In this document: one piece after another, positions 44,946 to 56,679 of the stretch | Numbering within the stretch: the stretch's first letter is position 1 | Layout of the letters: each line of letters starts with the position of its first letter | Source of the DNA: Mytilus edulis | Lineage: Eukaryota > Mollusca > Bivalvia > Mytilida > Mytilidae | Length of the DNA: 64,000 nt | Reading direction: 5' to 3' | NCBI RefSeq assembly: GCF_963676685.1 | Contig: NC_092349.1 | Span: 57,519,431-57,583,430, forward strand | Notes under the pieces: generated by a model | What the model saw: the letters and a program-made list of their open reading frames with translations, nothing else | What the model was told of the DNA's origin: nothing | Databases searched by the model: none | Program-made: the position numbers and the translations under genes

Positions 44946-46235
44946 AAGTCTTCAAAGAAATGCAGCGGGTTTAAGCGTTGTAAGGTAGATGCAAGGTATA
45001 CCTCCATCTTTGATTGTACAATCCAATTACAAAATCCCTTCAAGTGAATAATTCATCAGCGATGTGTTGTTGCTTTTTTGACATTTCAAAAACCAAAGTG
45101 GCTGCTAATAACAAATTATTATTTCATGATTTTACTTTGATAAATGATTGAACCAAAAAAAATCACGTTCAAATTTTGTTCATATCTCTTAGCTTATGCC
45201 CCTTCAGTATATGTTTGTGCAAAATTCGTAATCTTCATAACCATAAAAGTAATGAAAAATAATTGAATTTGGAAATGGTAAAAGCTCTACTGGACAAAAA
45301 CGAATCCTCAAAAATAAATGATGTACCGTGTAAGGTTAACAATACATGGGTTAACAGTGTTGCTAATAGTTTTGATTTGAAATATATGACTTTTCAATGG
45401 TGTTCAGCAATGTAAGCTGTTTGCCTGTGTGTGGTTTTTTTTGCCTTGAGCTAACTGATTTTCTGTCATGGACGGATTTTCAATGTTCATCTTTTATTTG
45501 TTTTGACACTCTATCAATTTCAATAACAGTTAAGGTTGAGATACAACAATTGTATAAAAATAGTTTTGCATTATCCAGTTTTATTCTCTCTTTTCATGCT
45601 CAAATAAAATAAACATTCGATGATAAGGGTTTTGCTACGAACCATTGAATAAAAGTAGAAACTACTATAATCTGCTGGACAATAAAACAAATCTGGACGG
45701 AGACAACACGTAATCCTTTTTTATTTCATTGCTTATTGGTATTTAAGGTGTTTTTTACCATTCCCGTCCACGATTTTGATCAACGACAGTTGTTTCTATG
45801 TACATGCAGTTCGATACGCCATTGTTTGCAACATGTTAATCAAATTGTACGAATACTACAGTCCTCTCGTGTGCACTTGTGAGAAACGAATAGATATAAG
45901 TAATAATTTATGCTGCATTAATAATGAAATAAGTAATTCATGTCGATGTCTATTCAACAATTGAAATGCGTATATCATTAAACTGTGCATTAAATTTTAG
46001 CATACTTAAAAAAATTATCAACATGTGATCTGACAGCTACCGACGACCAAACAGCAAATCCGCTGAATCATGAATATTTCAGTAAATCTGAAACAACTCG
46101 ACTATAACTACATCTGCTTATATACAGGACCTTGTTGATTCGTAAACACCTTTTACTTCTTGGAACCTTCATACTGTCGCATTTAGAAAATGAACACTCT
46201 TGAATTATTGAAATGACTGTATAGCTAATAATACT
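44946..46235. other. Gene 3 downstream duplication arm and spacer
   Basis: 45040-45730 matches the sequence after gene 1 (7800-8460). 45740-46235 shows no feature; the 62-codon frame at 45776-45964 has no motif. Confidence 0.4.
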
Positions 46236-46239
46236 TTGA

Positions 46240-46736
46240 CAGCTGTTTTGAATACCCAGTCCTTAAAATTTTACAGGAAATTGTATTTGGTATTAGTTTT
46301 TGAAAAATGTAAAACAAGTTAGAAGTTCTGCAGACATTTGTGTAAGAGTACTAAGTTTGTTTTGTCATTAACACACACACTAAAACTCTCTGAAGTGTCA
46401 CAGGGCTTTAGTGATTGACATTGCTCACATTAGTAAATATTTGGTAACATTTCCAAACCATATAATTCTAATTGTTATTCTGTAAAATCTTACAAAAAAA
46501 TTGAACTTATGTCTTATCATATAACTCATACATGTGTTAATTCTGAATGATTTTGTAAAGAATAGATAATACTTTTATATGGACACATTGTAAATTAACC
46601 GTGTAACTACTTAGTGTTATGTTTCTAAAAACTGCTTTTATTACAGTTTGGTATACGTATTAACATAATATTCTTACCACATACTGCCATGAAAAGACAG
46701 CTAAATGTAATTATAGCCTTCATTATTACTAGCTTT
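46240..46736 (-). pseudogene. Gene 4: minus-strand paralogue remnant
   Basis: On the minus strand, 46723-46678 is a 46-nt exon encoding MKAIITFSCLFMAVCG with a GTAAG donor, preceded by an acceptor (TTTCAG at 46737-46742) exactly as in genes 1-3. Intron 1 matches gene 3 (GTAAGAATATTATGTTAATA) but lacks several hundred bp. Exon 2 starts at 46261 with GLGIQN and is then cut off near 46240: the sequence no longer matches the propeptide, and no module-bearing exon follows. The signal-peptide exon is fully open, so loss came through truncation rather than point decay. It was not detectable as an open frame because of its size. Confidence 0.75.
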
Positions 46737-47089
46737 CTGAAATAGAAAAAAAGTACAATATAGTATAGCATTGTCGTTAAGATTGCATGTTATCTAAACA
46801 CCATTCATATGGCTGTTAAAACATGTTGTTTTTGAGTATATGTGCAAGCTCGTATACAACACTACACGAAATCCCGGTTTTGAAGAGGTATGCAAATGTT
46901 AAGTAAATGTATTTAGATACCGACATTTACATATATTTACAAACCGCTGCATTTAGTTTATCATGTCTTTACATGTTGTAAATATCAACATTTCTTGTGA
47001 TATACTCTTTATGGGCTGTTATAAGAGACCGCGGTTTATAGAATAAATTAACACATAATCAACAAACTCATCATAGATACCATATATTT

Positions 47090-47470
47090 ACGCCAGACGC
47101 GCGTTTCGTCTACAAAAGACTCATCCGTGACTCTCAATTAAAATATGTTAAAAAGTCCAAATAAAGTACGAAGTTGAAGAGTATTAAGGATACAAAAATC
47201 CTAACAGTTTTGCCAAACACAGCTAAGTTAATCTATTCCTGAGGTATGAAAGCCTTAATAATTTAAAATATAAGTTCTCTTAACAGTTAATTTATAATCA
47301 ATGATAAATCACGTCAACACAGAAGTGCTGACCATTGAGCTAGTGAGACCCCCGTGGAATTAAAACTCCACCAGCAGTGGCTTCGACCCAGCGGTTGTAA
47401 ATAAACTGATCATAGATACCAGGATTGAAATTTTATATGTACTCCAGACTCGCGTTTCGTCTACTTATGT
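47090..47470 (-). mobile_element. Retrozyme-like unit with one whole and one partial ribozyme
   Basis: Hammerhead at 47090-47135 on the minus strand with core CGGATGA (T to G, expected inactive); the unit body runs through CCACCAGCAGTGGCTTCGAC to a second, truncated ribozyme at 47439-47470. Unit length about 345 bp. Confidence 0.65.
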
Positions 47471-47539
47471 ATTTGTATTACTCTGAAAATGGAAATCTTT
47501 TTCATGTATTTTTCTATGTCGTAAACTCATTAATTTGTT

Positions 47540-48060
47540 TCTAGAATAAAATTCATCAGGTAACATTTGTTTTTGTCAAATTAATTATTTGTCTAGGACT
47601 ATATATTTATAATAATTTGTTAAGAAGTTATACGTACAAGAAAAATAGCTTACATTTTTGTTTGGAATGACTGAGCTTCAATTTTCAAACTACATACTCG
47701 GATGTTGATATTTACCATTTGGTCTGGTTATTATATACAAAATTAACCTTAATAATTATAAATGAAATAATATGTAACATGTGTAAGTACTTGCTATATA
47801 TACATTGAATTAGTATGTGATACAGTATTTTTATGAGTGGCATTTTCGTTTCGTCACATAAATGACAATAATTGATGATGTTTGTCTCCGTACGTGTTAC
47901 TTACTGAAGTATAACAATTAAGAAAATGCGAAAATTGTTATCTATGACAAGTTGTTGACAAATAATTATGATAATGTTTGGGTTCTGTTGATTTTCATTT
48001 GCACGATGTTGACATTCCAACATCAAACACTGTGTGTTTTTCCATTTGTTACAGATTCAT
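47540..48060 (-). repeat. Right arm of inverted duplication (with 35590-36080)
   Basis: Reverse complement of the gene 3 5' flank (see 35590-36080). Places gene 4 in the same relation to its flank as gene 3, in opposite orientation. Confidence 0.7.
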
Positions 48061-48190
48061 AATTTAGATATTATCTCAACTATCAACACTACAGGAATAT
48101 ACACAACAGTAAAACAGATGTTCATGAAGGCCATTTAAAATAACCACAATAATACACTTTACTCATCAAAATATCTGAAAAACAAATTAA

Positions 48191-48462
48191 GGTGGTACCC
48201 AACACCTTAACTAAAATAGTTTGGCTCGTTTAATTTTCATAAAATTTTGACCAAGTATTTACTTTGACCCTTCGACAAAGACATAAAAATTTCAAAACAT
48301 TTGAACCAACCAATTTATCGGAAAAATTACACTGGTTATATAGCAGTTTGGCAAACACTAATTTTGATCATTGAGATGCTTAATAATCCCTTTACAACAC
48401 AACGTTATTAAAACGTTTAGCTAATTTGACAGAGTTATCTCCCTGTAGTGTTAGGTACCACC
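48191..48462. mobile_element. TTAA MITE, copy 1
   Basis: Begins GGTGGTACCCAACACC and ends AGTGTTAGGTACCACC (inverse of the start), flanked by TTAA at 48187-48190 and 48463-48466. 272 bp, non-coding. TTAA targets fit piggyBac or Kolobok elements; which one is not decidable here. It abuts the Penelope relic. Confidence 0.75.
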
Positions 48463-48466
48463 TTAA

Positions 48467-49020
48467 TGAACTTTGCAAGGTGATTTTTCTTTTTGTCATT
48501 AGAAGGTTCTGAATGATTTCTACTTCATACAAGTATAAAACAAAGTCGATAAAAAGGCGTGCACAATAAATCATTACCCACTACACTACCGAAGACTGTC
48601 TGTTTAAAAATTAGTCCTCCAACATGTCCAAACTCAACAAATATATTGTCGATTAAAAAGTCCAGCTCTTTAATAGTATCATATTCACTGTATTTTCTGA
48701 TAGAATCAGTGTGGCTCTTCACAAAATAATAATACTGTATAACACGAACACGTAATGTATATCCACAATTTATGTTTTAAATGAAAAAGCTTTGTGTAAT
48801 GTGATGGTGAAGCGGAGCTTTTAAATGAGCAAAGGGAATAGTAATATAAAGCGTAGAACAATCAAAGGCTTTCATGGTGAAATTGCAGTTTGTGATCTGA
48901 GATTAAGCAGTAGATCTTTTGAATTTTTAAAAATCCACATCTGATTGGCACCACTGGATGAATGAATATTATCACAATGTTTTGAAGGCCTTATTTCACT
49001 GTAGAAAGTATAGAAATCAA
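48467..49020 (-). pseudogene. Penelope-like RT relic (-)
   Basis: Broken minus-strand frames spell FVLYLYEVEIIQNLLMTKRK, FKQTV, and KYSEYDTIKELDFLIDNIFV, matching the RT region read at 17870-18060; farther up, ATCAGATGTGGATTTTTAAA on the minus strand matches 17585-17605. The GIPMG segment is destroyed. More decayed than the copy in gene 2. Confidence 0.6.
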
Positions 49021-49600
49021 CATTGAAGAAACATGTTTAGTAAGACTTCCTGACAATCCAGTTATGTATCGTTCTTTATACGGAGTTTTACAAAATTTTG
49101 CTATCTAGTATTATATCGGTATATATTTTCGTTTTCTTTATTATGAAAGGAGGACAAATATTTGATTTTGTAAAATTTCATCCTTTAAAAAGGGTGTTTA
49201 AGAATATGCATGATTACATTTTTGTACAAGTTGTGCTGTTTATTCCAAGGTCGTTTAAAAGGCATTGCAAATAATGGTTGTTACATACGAAGATAATATT
49301 ATTGGAGGTTGTGTCTGCTGGAACAACGACAATTTGTCATGCAAAGAGGATTAGGCTTCATTGAATTCTGATCAAATTCATAATGGTAAATCTGAATAAT
49401 CGAATTTGTGTTTACTAAGCATATGATTACCTTATTTGATCCTTCGGTTATTCATGTTATTGTCGTTTTCCCCAATATTTATTTATTCAAATTTAAAAAA
49501 AATTATTTTCATTACGTTAGTGTTTATTCCATATTCATTCCGAGTTTTATAGCATATTTAGATTTCTCTCTTTTTAATTGTGTTAGTTTTTTTTATTAGT
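49021..49600. other. Intergenic, nothing recognised
   Basis: AT-rich. The 63-codon frame at 49408-49599 has no motif. May include decayed Penelope sequence at its left end. Confidence 0.35.
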
Positions 49601-50400
49601 CGCAGATGTACACATTATGTTAAAATAGAACGATTTTGGAAAATTGCAAATTACAGTTAAGAAATCAATATTTATCATGTTTATATATAGAAAATAAGTT
49701 TTCTTTTTTTCTTCAAAAAGTAAATTTTATATCATGTTTCTCGGAAAATTTTATATGTTTATTATATTAGAAGACACACCTCCAATGATAGTAATTTTGA
49801 TAAAATATTAACGTTAATTGATAACTCTACTCTAGTAATTGTACTGTACTATACATTGTTCTTAAACATGTTTAACAATGCTTGATTGATAATGTCTTGC
49901 ACATTATACACATGGTATCAGTGGCCATACAGGTAATAATAAATTATAGAGTAATTTTGTAGATGACCCCGATATCATATTGTATTAATCTTCCATCCAA
50001 CACGAACGCCAACTCAATAAGCAAGAGTTTAGGTACTTGTGCTTTTGTTTCAATAATCGAGTGGAAATGGTAGTGAAACAAATATGCCAACCCTTCCTGT
50101 TTTTAATTTGAAAAAAAACATTTCGTTTAAAAAAAAAATGAAGTTAAATTTCATATAACTGCGATGGCATTCTATTAAATCACAACTAATCAGGCGTCAC
50201 TCCTTAGGTACTTTTTGAGTAAATATTAGCTTTGATGACACTAATATAGTTTATTAAACAAAATACTGATTTGGTAATATGAAGTAATCTAAACAATGTG
50301 TTTAGGAAAACTATAATTACATTACCCTTTGTATAAAAAACTGTAATAACAACCAATTCACACCATATTTGAGCTTAGAAAAACACTGCTTCATATATTT
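49600..50400 (+). pseudogene. Gene 5 relic: gene-2-like flank and intron, no exon
   Basis: 49630-49860 matches the gene 2 5' flank (see 15960-16440). 50040-50110 matches gene 2 intron 1: CAATAATCGAGTGGAAATGG against CAATAATCGAATGGAAGTGG. 50355-50400 matches 19830-19870 (TTTGAGCTTAGAAAAACA). The signal-peptide exon expected between the first two blocks is absent. The 3' end of the same relic is probably at 53290-53480. Confidence 0.5.
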
Positions 50401-50469
50401 GTTTAAGGTCATATTATGATTAAAGCATATGATACTGTGTTAACATCTTCATTTTTTTTTTTATATATA

Positions 50470-50640
50470 TTATTACAATTGAGAATCGAAATGGGGAATA
50501 TAGAGAATACATGTATGTCAAAAAGACAACGACTCGACCAAAGAGCAGAAAATAGCCAAAGGTTACCAATGAACTTCAACACAGAGAGAAAATCCTTCTT
50601 CGGAGGTGAACTGCAGCTATGAAAATATATACTAGTTCAA
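50470..50640 (-). repeat. Dispersed repeat family B copy (-)
   Basis: TTGAGAATCGAAATGGGGAA, TCAAAAAGACAACGACTCGA and CCAATGAACTTCAACACAGA, the same order as 52915-53010. It interrupts the gene 5 relic. Confidence 0.6.
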
Positions 50641-50644
50641 ATAA

Positions 50645-52715
50645 CATGAATAAAGGGGTTTATCGCACTCTTTCCATGATAAGTAATCACAAAAACCGAG
50701 TCCATATGAATGTAATGAATAACATTTAAACTTACTTGTGCTACGGAGTTTAACGATATTATGTTACCACAATTGCAGGCGATACATTTAATAAATGTAA
50801 TTTGTGTAGTTTTGTTGATACAGTTGTTTTGTTTTGTCTAGTTTGAAAAATAAAAGAAATAGGAGTATACCAATTCAAAAGTCACCAACATACTAAGCAA
50901 AAATAAATCCGTTACACAAACAACACACGAGAGAAACACATCAACTACAATTATTAGACGAAAAACAACGGATCAACAGAATCACTGAGTTACAACAAAA
51001 ACAAACGCCAACATATATGCAACGCACTATTTGGTAACAACTTTCATTTGCTAAACTTGGTTATAGATATTTTTAAGAAAAATGGTGGATTGAACCTTGT
51101 TTTATAGCTTACATGGTTACTTGCACACCGATGAAAAAAAGGATGGAAAATATGATTGGTAAAATTCCTTTGATGTGTATTGTCTTACATGCAATGACAT
51201 GTTATGTGAAATGTACTAAACAGGATAAAACTTAATTTGTGCCAAGTATTTCTTTATTTGAAACAAAGATAAACTTTGCAGAAGCTTTTTTTTTATAAGA
51301 TTAAATTAAACAAAGATTAATAGAAGAGAATCAATGGTGAAATCACAACTTCTACAAAATCCATCGCTTAAGTTAGATGGGGTGTCTAAATTATAATTTG
51401 CCAAAATGTAGTTTATATCATGCTTTTTTTAAATAAGATAATTAAAAGAATAGGTCATGGGGCTTATTTTCACGCTACACGGTTTTCAAAATTAACAGAT
51501 TTTGCATAGATTATGCCTGGAAAACCTAATTTTCTGCAATAAGGCGTAAACTACACCATACAATTTTGAGATAACTTATGAGAAGATAGCTTTAATAGTA
51601 TGCTTCCGGTAAAAAAAAGAAAATAATGAGGTCACCGGACCCGTTTTCTTGCTACTTTATAAAATAGGTAAATTCCTAACACATTCTTTTGTAAAATTAC
51701 CTTAATCTGAATCATATGCCCTCGTATTTGAGTTGCCACCCCTTATGTGGCAAAGTTGGAAAAAAGTGTTCTGTTTTTTGTAAAATACAACCATAAATAT
51801 GATAAAACATATCATTTTCTATATTGAAGTGAAAGTTCTTACACATGAGTTATATACTGCTCTAAAATGTTGCTCATTTTATAAAAGACCTAGACCTTGT
51901 TTTCTGGTATTTCCAAATCCATAATTGAGGAAGACACCCTATCTACCTTAATAGAAACCTTTTAACGGTTTTTCGTACCCAAATAGAATCAAACAAAAGT
52001 AGGACAAACCATTGGTGCTATATTTTCTTGATTTCTATCTCGTTTCTTTTACGTGTTTATGTTTAACGAGAGATAATCCAGTTTAAAACATGAAACGTGT
52101 CGTTCATTCTCCGTAGATCAAAATGTGTTGTTGTATGTCATACGATTACTTTCAAATAGAGATAAGAAGGTTTTATTCATAGAAAATTATATAAAACAAT
52201 CAATCGATACATTCTAACCCCTGTTGAACTTGAAAAAAAATACACATCGGTAGTCTATCGGGTAGTTACCTTTGTTGATTGACTATTTTATGTAACGTAC
52301 AATCGTTTGAAAATAAAACATGTTTGCCCATAACGTTATTTGTGAAATGAATTTTAAAAAGGAGATTTAGTCTGTAAAAGTATAACAAAAAAAAAACAAG
52401 CCGCAGATTATATTCAAAAAGGGGAAGTATGTAAACTTAATTAACCACACATGCATATTTTATATCAATCCTAATAGAATTTGACCTTCTATCTATTTGA
52501 ACTTAGCTCTGCGTTCGCCATAAAAATATATATTGAGGTATATAACCCAAGAAGATACTTTTTATGTTAACATAAATAAAAAAATCTAAGTGCATTGAAG
52601 TATCTGTCCCTTGGCGCCATTTTTAAAGTATTAATAGTGCCACACAAAAACAAAGCGCAGTTTTATAGAAATATGTCAAATGCCGTCCAAAATACTCTAC
52701 TTTGAAAGCAACAAC
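50645..52715. other. Intergenic, little recognised
   Basis: A family C fragment on the minus strand lies at 51080-51130 (AATGGTGGATTGAACCTTG). The rest shows no exon, RNA gene or shared repeat. Confidence 0.4.
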
Positions 52716-52717
52716 GA

Positions 52718-52915
52718 CGGGTGCCACATGTGAAGCCATCTATTGAGCAGGATCTGCTTACCCTTCCGGAGCACGTGAGATCACCCCTATTTTTTGGTGG
52801 GGTTTGTGTTGCTTATTCTTCAGTTTTTTTATGTTGTGTCATGTGTCCTATTGTTTGTCTGTTTGTCTTTTTCAGTTTTATCCATGGTATTGTCAGTTTA
52901 TCTTCGATTTATGAT
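52718..52915 (+). repeat. PLE-tail repeat copy
   Basis: GACGGGTGCCACATGTGAAG, GAGCAGGATCTGCTTACCCT, ATTGTTTGTCTGTTTGTC and GGTATTGTCAGTTTATCTTC. It is interrupted at about 52915 by a family B copy and resumes at 53233 with TATGAGTTTGAATGTCCCTC. Confidence 0.7.
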
Positions 52916-53225
52916 AAAATTGAGAATGGAAATGGGGAATGTGTCAAAGAGACAACAACCCGACCAAATAAAAAACAACAGCAGAGGGTCACCAACAGGT
53001 CTTCAATGTAGCGAGAAATTCCCGCACCCGGAGGCGTCCCTCAGCTGGCCTATAAACAAATATATACTAGTCCAGTGATAATGAACGCCATACTAATTTC
53101 CAAATTGTACACAAGAAACTAAAATTAAAATAATACAAGACTAACAAAGGCCAGAGGCTCCTGACTTGGGACAGGCGCATAAATGCGGCGGGGTTAAACA
53201 TGTTTGTGAGATCTCAACCCTCCCC
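52915..53225 (-). repeat. Family B copy nested in a PLE tail
   Basis: TTGAGAATGGAAATGGGGAA at the left and GGGACAGGCGCATAAATGCG, GATCTCAACCCTCC at the right; reverse complement of 13030-13325. The PLE tail stops exactly where this begins (ATTTATGA) and resumes after it (CTATGAGTTTGAATG), so this is a clean nested insertion showing the family is, or was, mobile. Confidence 0.65.
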
Positions 53226-53289
53226 CTATACCTCTATGAGTTTGAATGTCCCTCTGGTATCTTTAGTCCCTCTTTTATTTTTACGAATA

Positions 53290-53480
53290 TAAATAAGATA
53301 ACATTTTAATCAAACTTTGTAGCCAAACTGTTTATAAATGTATGTTATCATTAACATCTGCTGATCATCTGCTATAGTATGATTAATGGGATTATTAAAA
53401 TAATGGACGTTTTCACTTTGTTTTTTTAAGAGTATGTCAAAAAGACAAATTTCAAAATTCCTTTATATGTTTTTTCTATA
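53290..53480 (+). pseudogene. Gene 5 relic, 3' end
   Basis: GGACGTTTTCACTTTGTTTTTTTAAGAG followed by a CAAATTTC and AAATTCCTTTATA stretch aligns with the gene 2 3' end at 23325-23385 (GACGTTTTCATTTTGTGTTC, AAATTCTTTTATA). Only this 3' UTR-like piece remains. Confidence 0.4.
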
Positions 53481-56400
53481 TTTTTTTTGTGACTTCGTTG
53501 TCCCTTTGTTCTGCAATTATATGGCTTGTGTATTGTATTGTTCAATATCAATTGACGTTTATTATCTACAGGGGAGATACAAATATTAACCTAATATTAC
53601 AACTAACCTCTGTTCTCTTTTTGTTAGTCTGTTAGTTATTAATTTCGGATATTTTGAAAGAAAAGAAATCCAAGTAAAGCCAATCCATATAAAGGCTTCA
53701 GTAGTACATTGCTGTTCAAAAGTCAAAAATCAGGAAAACTGAGGGAAATATATCATCTATTACAGGAAAACAACAAGACAGCAGAACACTGTAGTGCCAA
53801 AGAAATAAAAACGACAATGCAATATACATTTTTGTTGTACTTAGAAACGAACTTTTCGATAGCAACTGCCTTATTCCTGATTTGGAACCGGACATTTATT
53901 AGAAATAATGATTGGTTGAACCTGAGTTTGAAGCTATCCCAACCTCCCGCTTTAATGCAATGTTAAATCTACCACTGAAGAGACAACATTACATGACGGG
54001 AATAAAGCATGTAAAGTTAAAATAAATGCAAGAATACCCAATACAGAAAAAAAACATAAATAAATAATATAATGGTACAAATCGAAATGTTAAGCTTGAA
54101 ATTCGTTTGAAATAATATTTTAAAACAAAATAATCAAAAGATAACAAAACTGAAATAAACTAATGCATCGTATTGACTTTCTATAATCAAATGAGCTGCA
54201 ATACAACTTCTTTGATATAAGTTATAATAATGATAATTCATTATACTGATTACATGTAGCTTATGGTATGTATTCACTAACACATACCTTCATATATTGA
54301 ACAACTTCGTTTTACCAACGGTATTTTGAGGATAATTTATGTTTAGAAATAACGATTAATTACGTGAGAGTATTTACAAGTTTCTACATTAAGAGAAGCC
54401 TTTAATAGGCCAGGAATATTACTTTTTTTTCAATTCGTTTGATGTGTTTGTGTTTAAAATTTTGCAATTTGATAAAGTAATTATCTTTTTGAATTTATTT
54501 TTGGGAAGTCGGTATTTGTTATTTGCATGTTTATATGTTTTACATAATCAAACTTTAAAAATACAACAACGGCTGGTCAGCGCTCAATTCGTTAGAAAGC
54601 TTTGAGGCACACATACTATCCCATATTGTGTTTGAGGTTTGTGTCAGTCTTTTATATTAAAAATAGAGGTCTGCTATGAAACATGTTGATAACCTGGATA
54701 GAAATTTAGTAGAAATTATAATTAACAAGGAATAATGAATCAATATTTGTAAACACAGTTTATCCACATTCCACATTTAGACAAAACAGTCCTTATTGAA
54801 GCAGTTGTTCCATTTACAAAACATTATCTAAGATTTAATAGTAGTTTAACAGTAATTTTATAATAGCAACAAGAATGCTAAATGTTCTAAATTTTATAAT
54901 TTATTCTTGGTTACTGTTGAACATTAATTCAAACAACCGCCTCAAACGCATTGAATCATATATGTCGTATTACTGAATTGGACAGGCGTTTTCTTAAGTA
55001 GACAAAATGGTGAATTAAACCTGGTTTTATAGCTAGGCAAACCACTTACGTGTATGCCATTTGCATAATTACTTCTATATTTTCTATCTTTTAACCTGTA
55101 CATAACTGTGTATGGCTATTTCAATTTGATGGGAGTAAAAATAATTCGAGACCATACCAGAAGCGAAACTCACGATCACACAACCAGGAAAAAGGAGAAT
55201 ACAAATTAAAAAAAAAAAATAATCGCAGAAGAAAAACAACACTATTTAAAGGATTCTTCAAAACGCATGTTTGTGATACATATGCCTTAGCAAACAGTCA
55301 TCTATTCAAAGTAAATTATATTCTTTTCTTTACTATAGACATTATACTAAAATATGAATTGATAGAAATCAGTACTTGTCAAATAGTCAGTGTTAATCCG
55401 TTGTGTAAAGTTTTATTTCTCCTTGACCGGTTACATTGCAATAGTTTTTATAACAATACATACTTATAAATAAGGTAGGTTATCACGTACAAAGCACACG
55501 TTTGTTTTTAAATACGAATGTATTCTCCATAGAAGACATTTAGAGCAAAACGCTTCCGTAATATTATACATGTCAAAATTAAAAGTGGTCGATTTATATG
55601 TCATTTCTATTTCTAAATATATATATAGTAATAATGATAATATATTTTAAAAGAAAACCAATGACAGTTAAATGATTTAAATTTTCCTAACTGAACATAT
55701 TGAAATAACAACAGTTATAATTGAACAGCACTAGGTATATATCAATTAATACAAATCAGTTATAGGGAAAAACTGTTGCTGCAATCAGATTTTTTTATTT
55801 GTCAGAATTATGAGACAAAACACATTATCTGATATTTGTGCTATCGTAAGCTTCCTTAGTGGTGTGAGAAAAATATTTTTCACCACTGTTGATATATCTG
55901 TTTTCAGGAAATGATTGGTCGAAATTTAATTATGACATTACATTTTCTTGATTTCATCTAAATATCCAATTGTTACCCCTATTTAAAGGCGACCATGTCT
56001 GATGACGTAATATTAAACGAAGAAAACTTTCTGAAAGTATTTAAAAAAAGAAAGATAAAAATCATTATATATTACGACAGTTCTTGAATCTCAACAGTTA
56101 CATTTTCATTTTTTTAAACAACTCGCGAGTCTTTCGCTTTAAAATTTTAAAAAGATTACGACACCGAGTGGAGAAATATTGTTACGTACTTATTGCAGTG
56201 ATTGAATCTATATTTACATATGATAAATCTTTAAGAGTATGATCTAAAGAGCTAAATGGCAAAAATGCTCTCCCAGATTATGAAATGAAAAAAGACCTGA
56301 AGTAATTTACGGCATCAATGTTTTTAAAGAATACCATTAGGGAAATAACATATCCCATTTTTTACAGAAAGTGTTACGAAACATAACTCAAACACAAAAG

Positions 56401-56675
56401 ACATGACAGCACAAAACTAAGCACAAGACTTAAGACATGACTATAAACATTTAACAAAATTAAGAAAGCAGTACGAATAATAAAGCATGCAGACAAAAAG
56501 TTATCCGAGAACAATAATAAAGATATAAGGTATTTTGTGATAACTTAAAATAAGATTTGAATTATGTAAAATCATTTGTAACAAAATGAACTTTGGCAAA
56601 ATTCTTATTTATTATTGCTACATATAGACAAATCCTTTGAGGCCTTTACAATCAAGATTTATTTTTAAACATTGT
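53481..56675. other. Intergenic with family C fragments
   Basis: Minus-strand family C fragments at 53870-53960 (GATTGGTTGAACCTGAGTTT) and 54965-55060 (AATGGTGAATTAAACCTGGT), and a plus-strand fragment near 54400-54520. The 85-codon frame at 53709-53966 overlaps the first and is not supported as a gene. Otherwise nothing. Confidence 0.4.
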
Positions 56676-56679
56676 TTAA

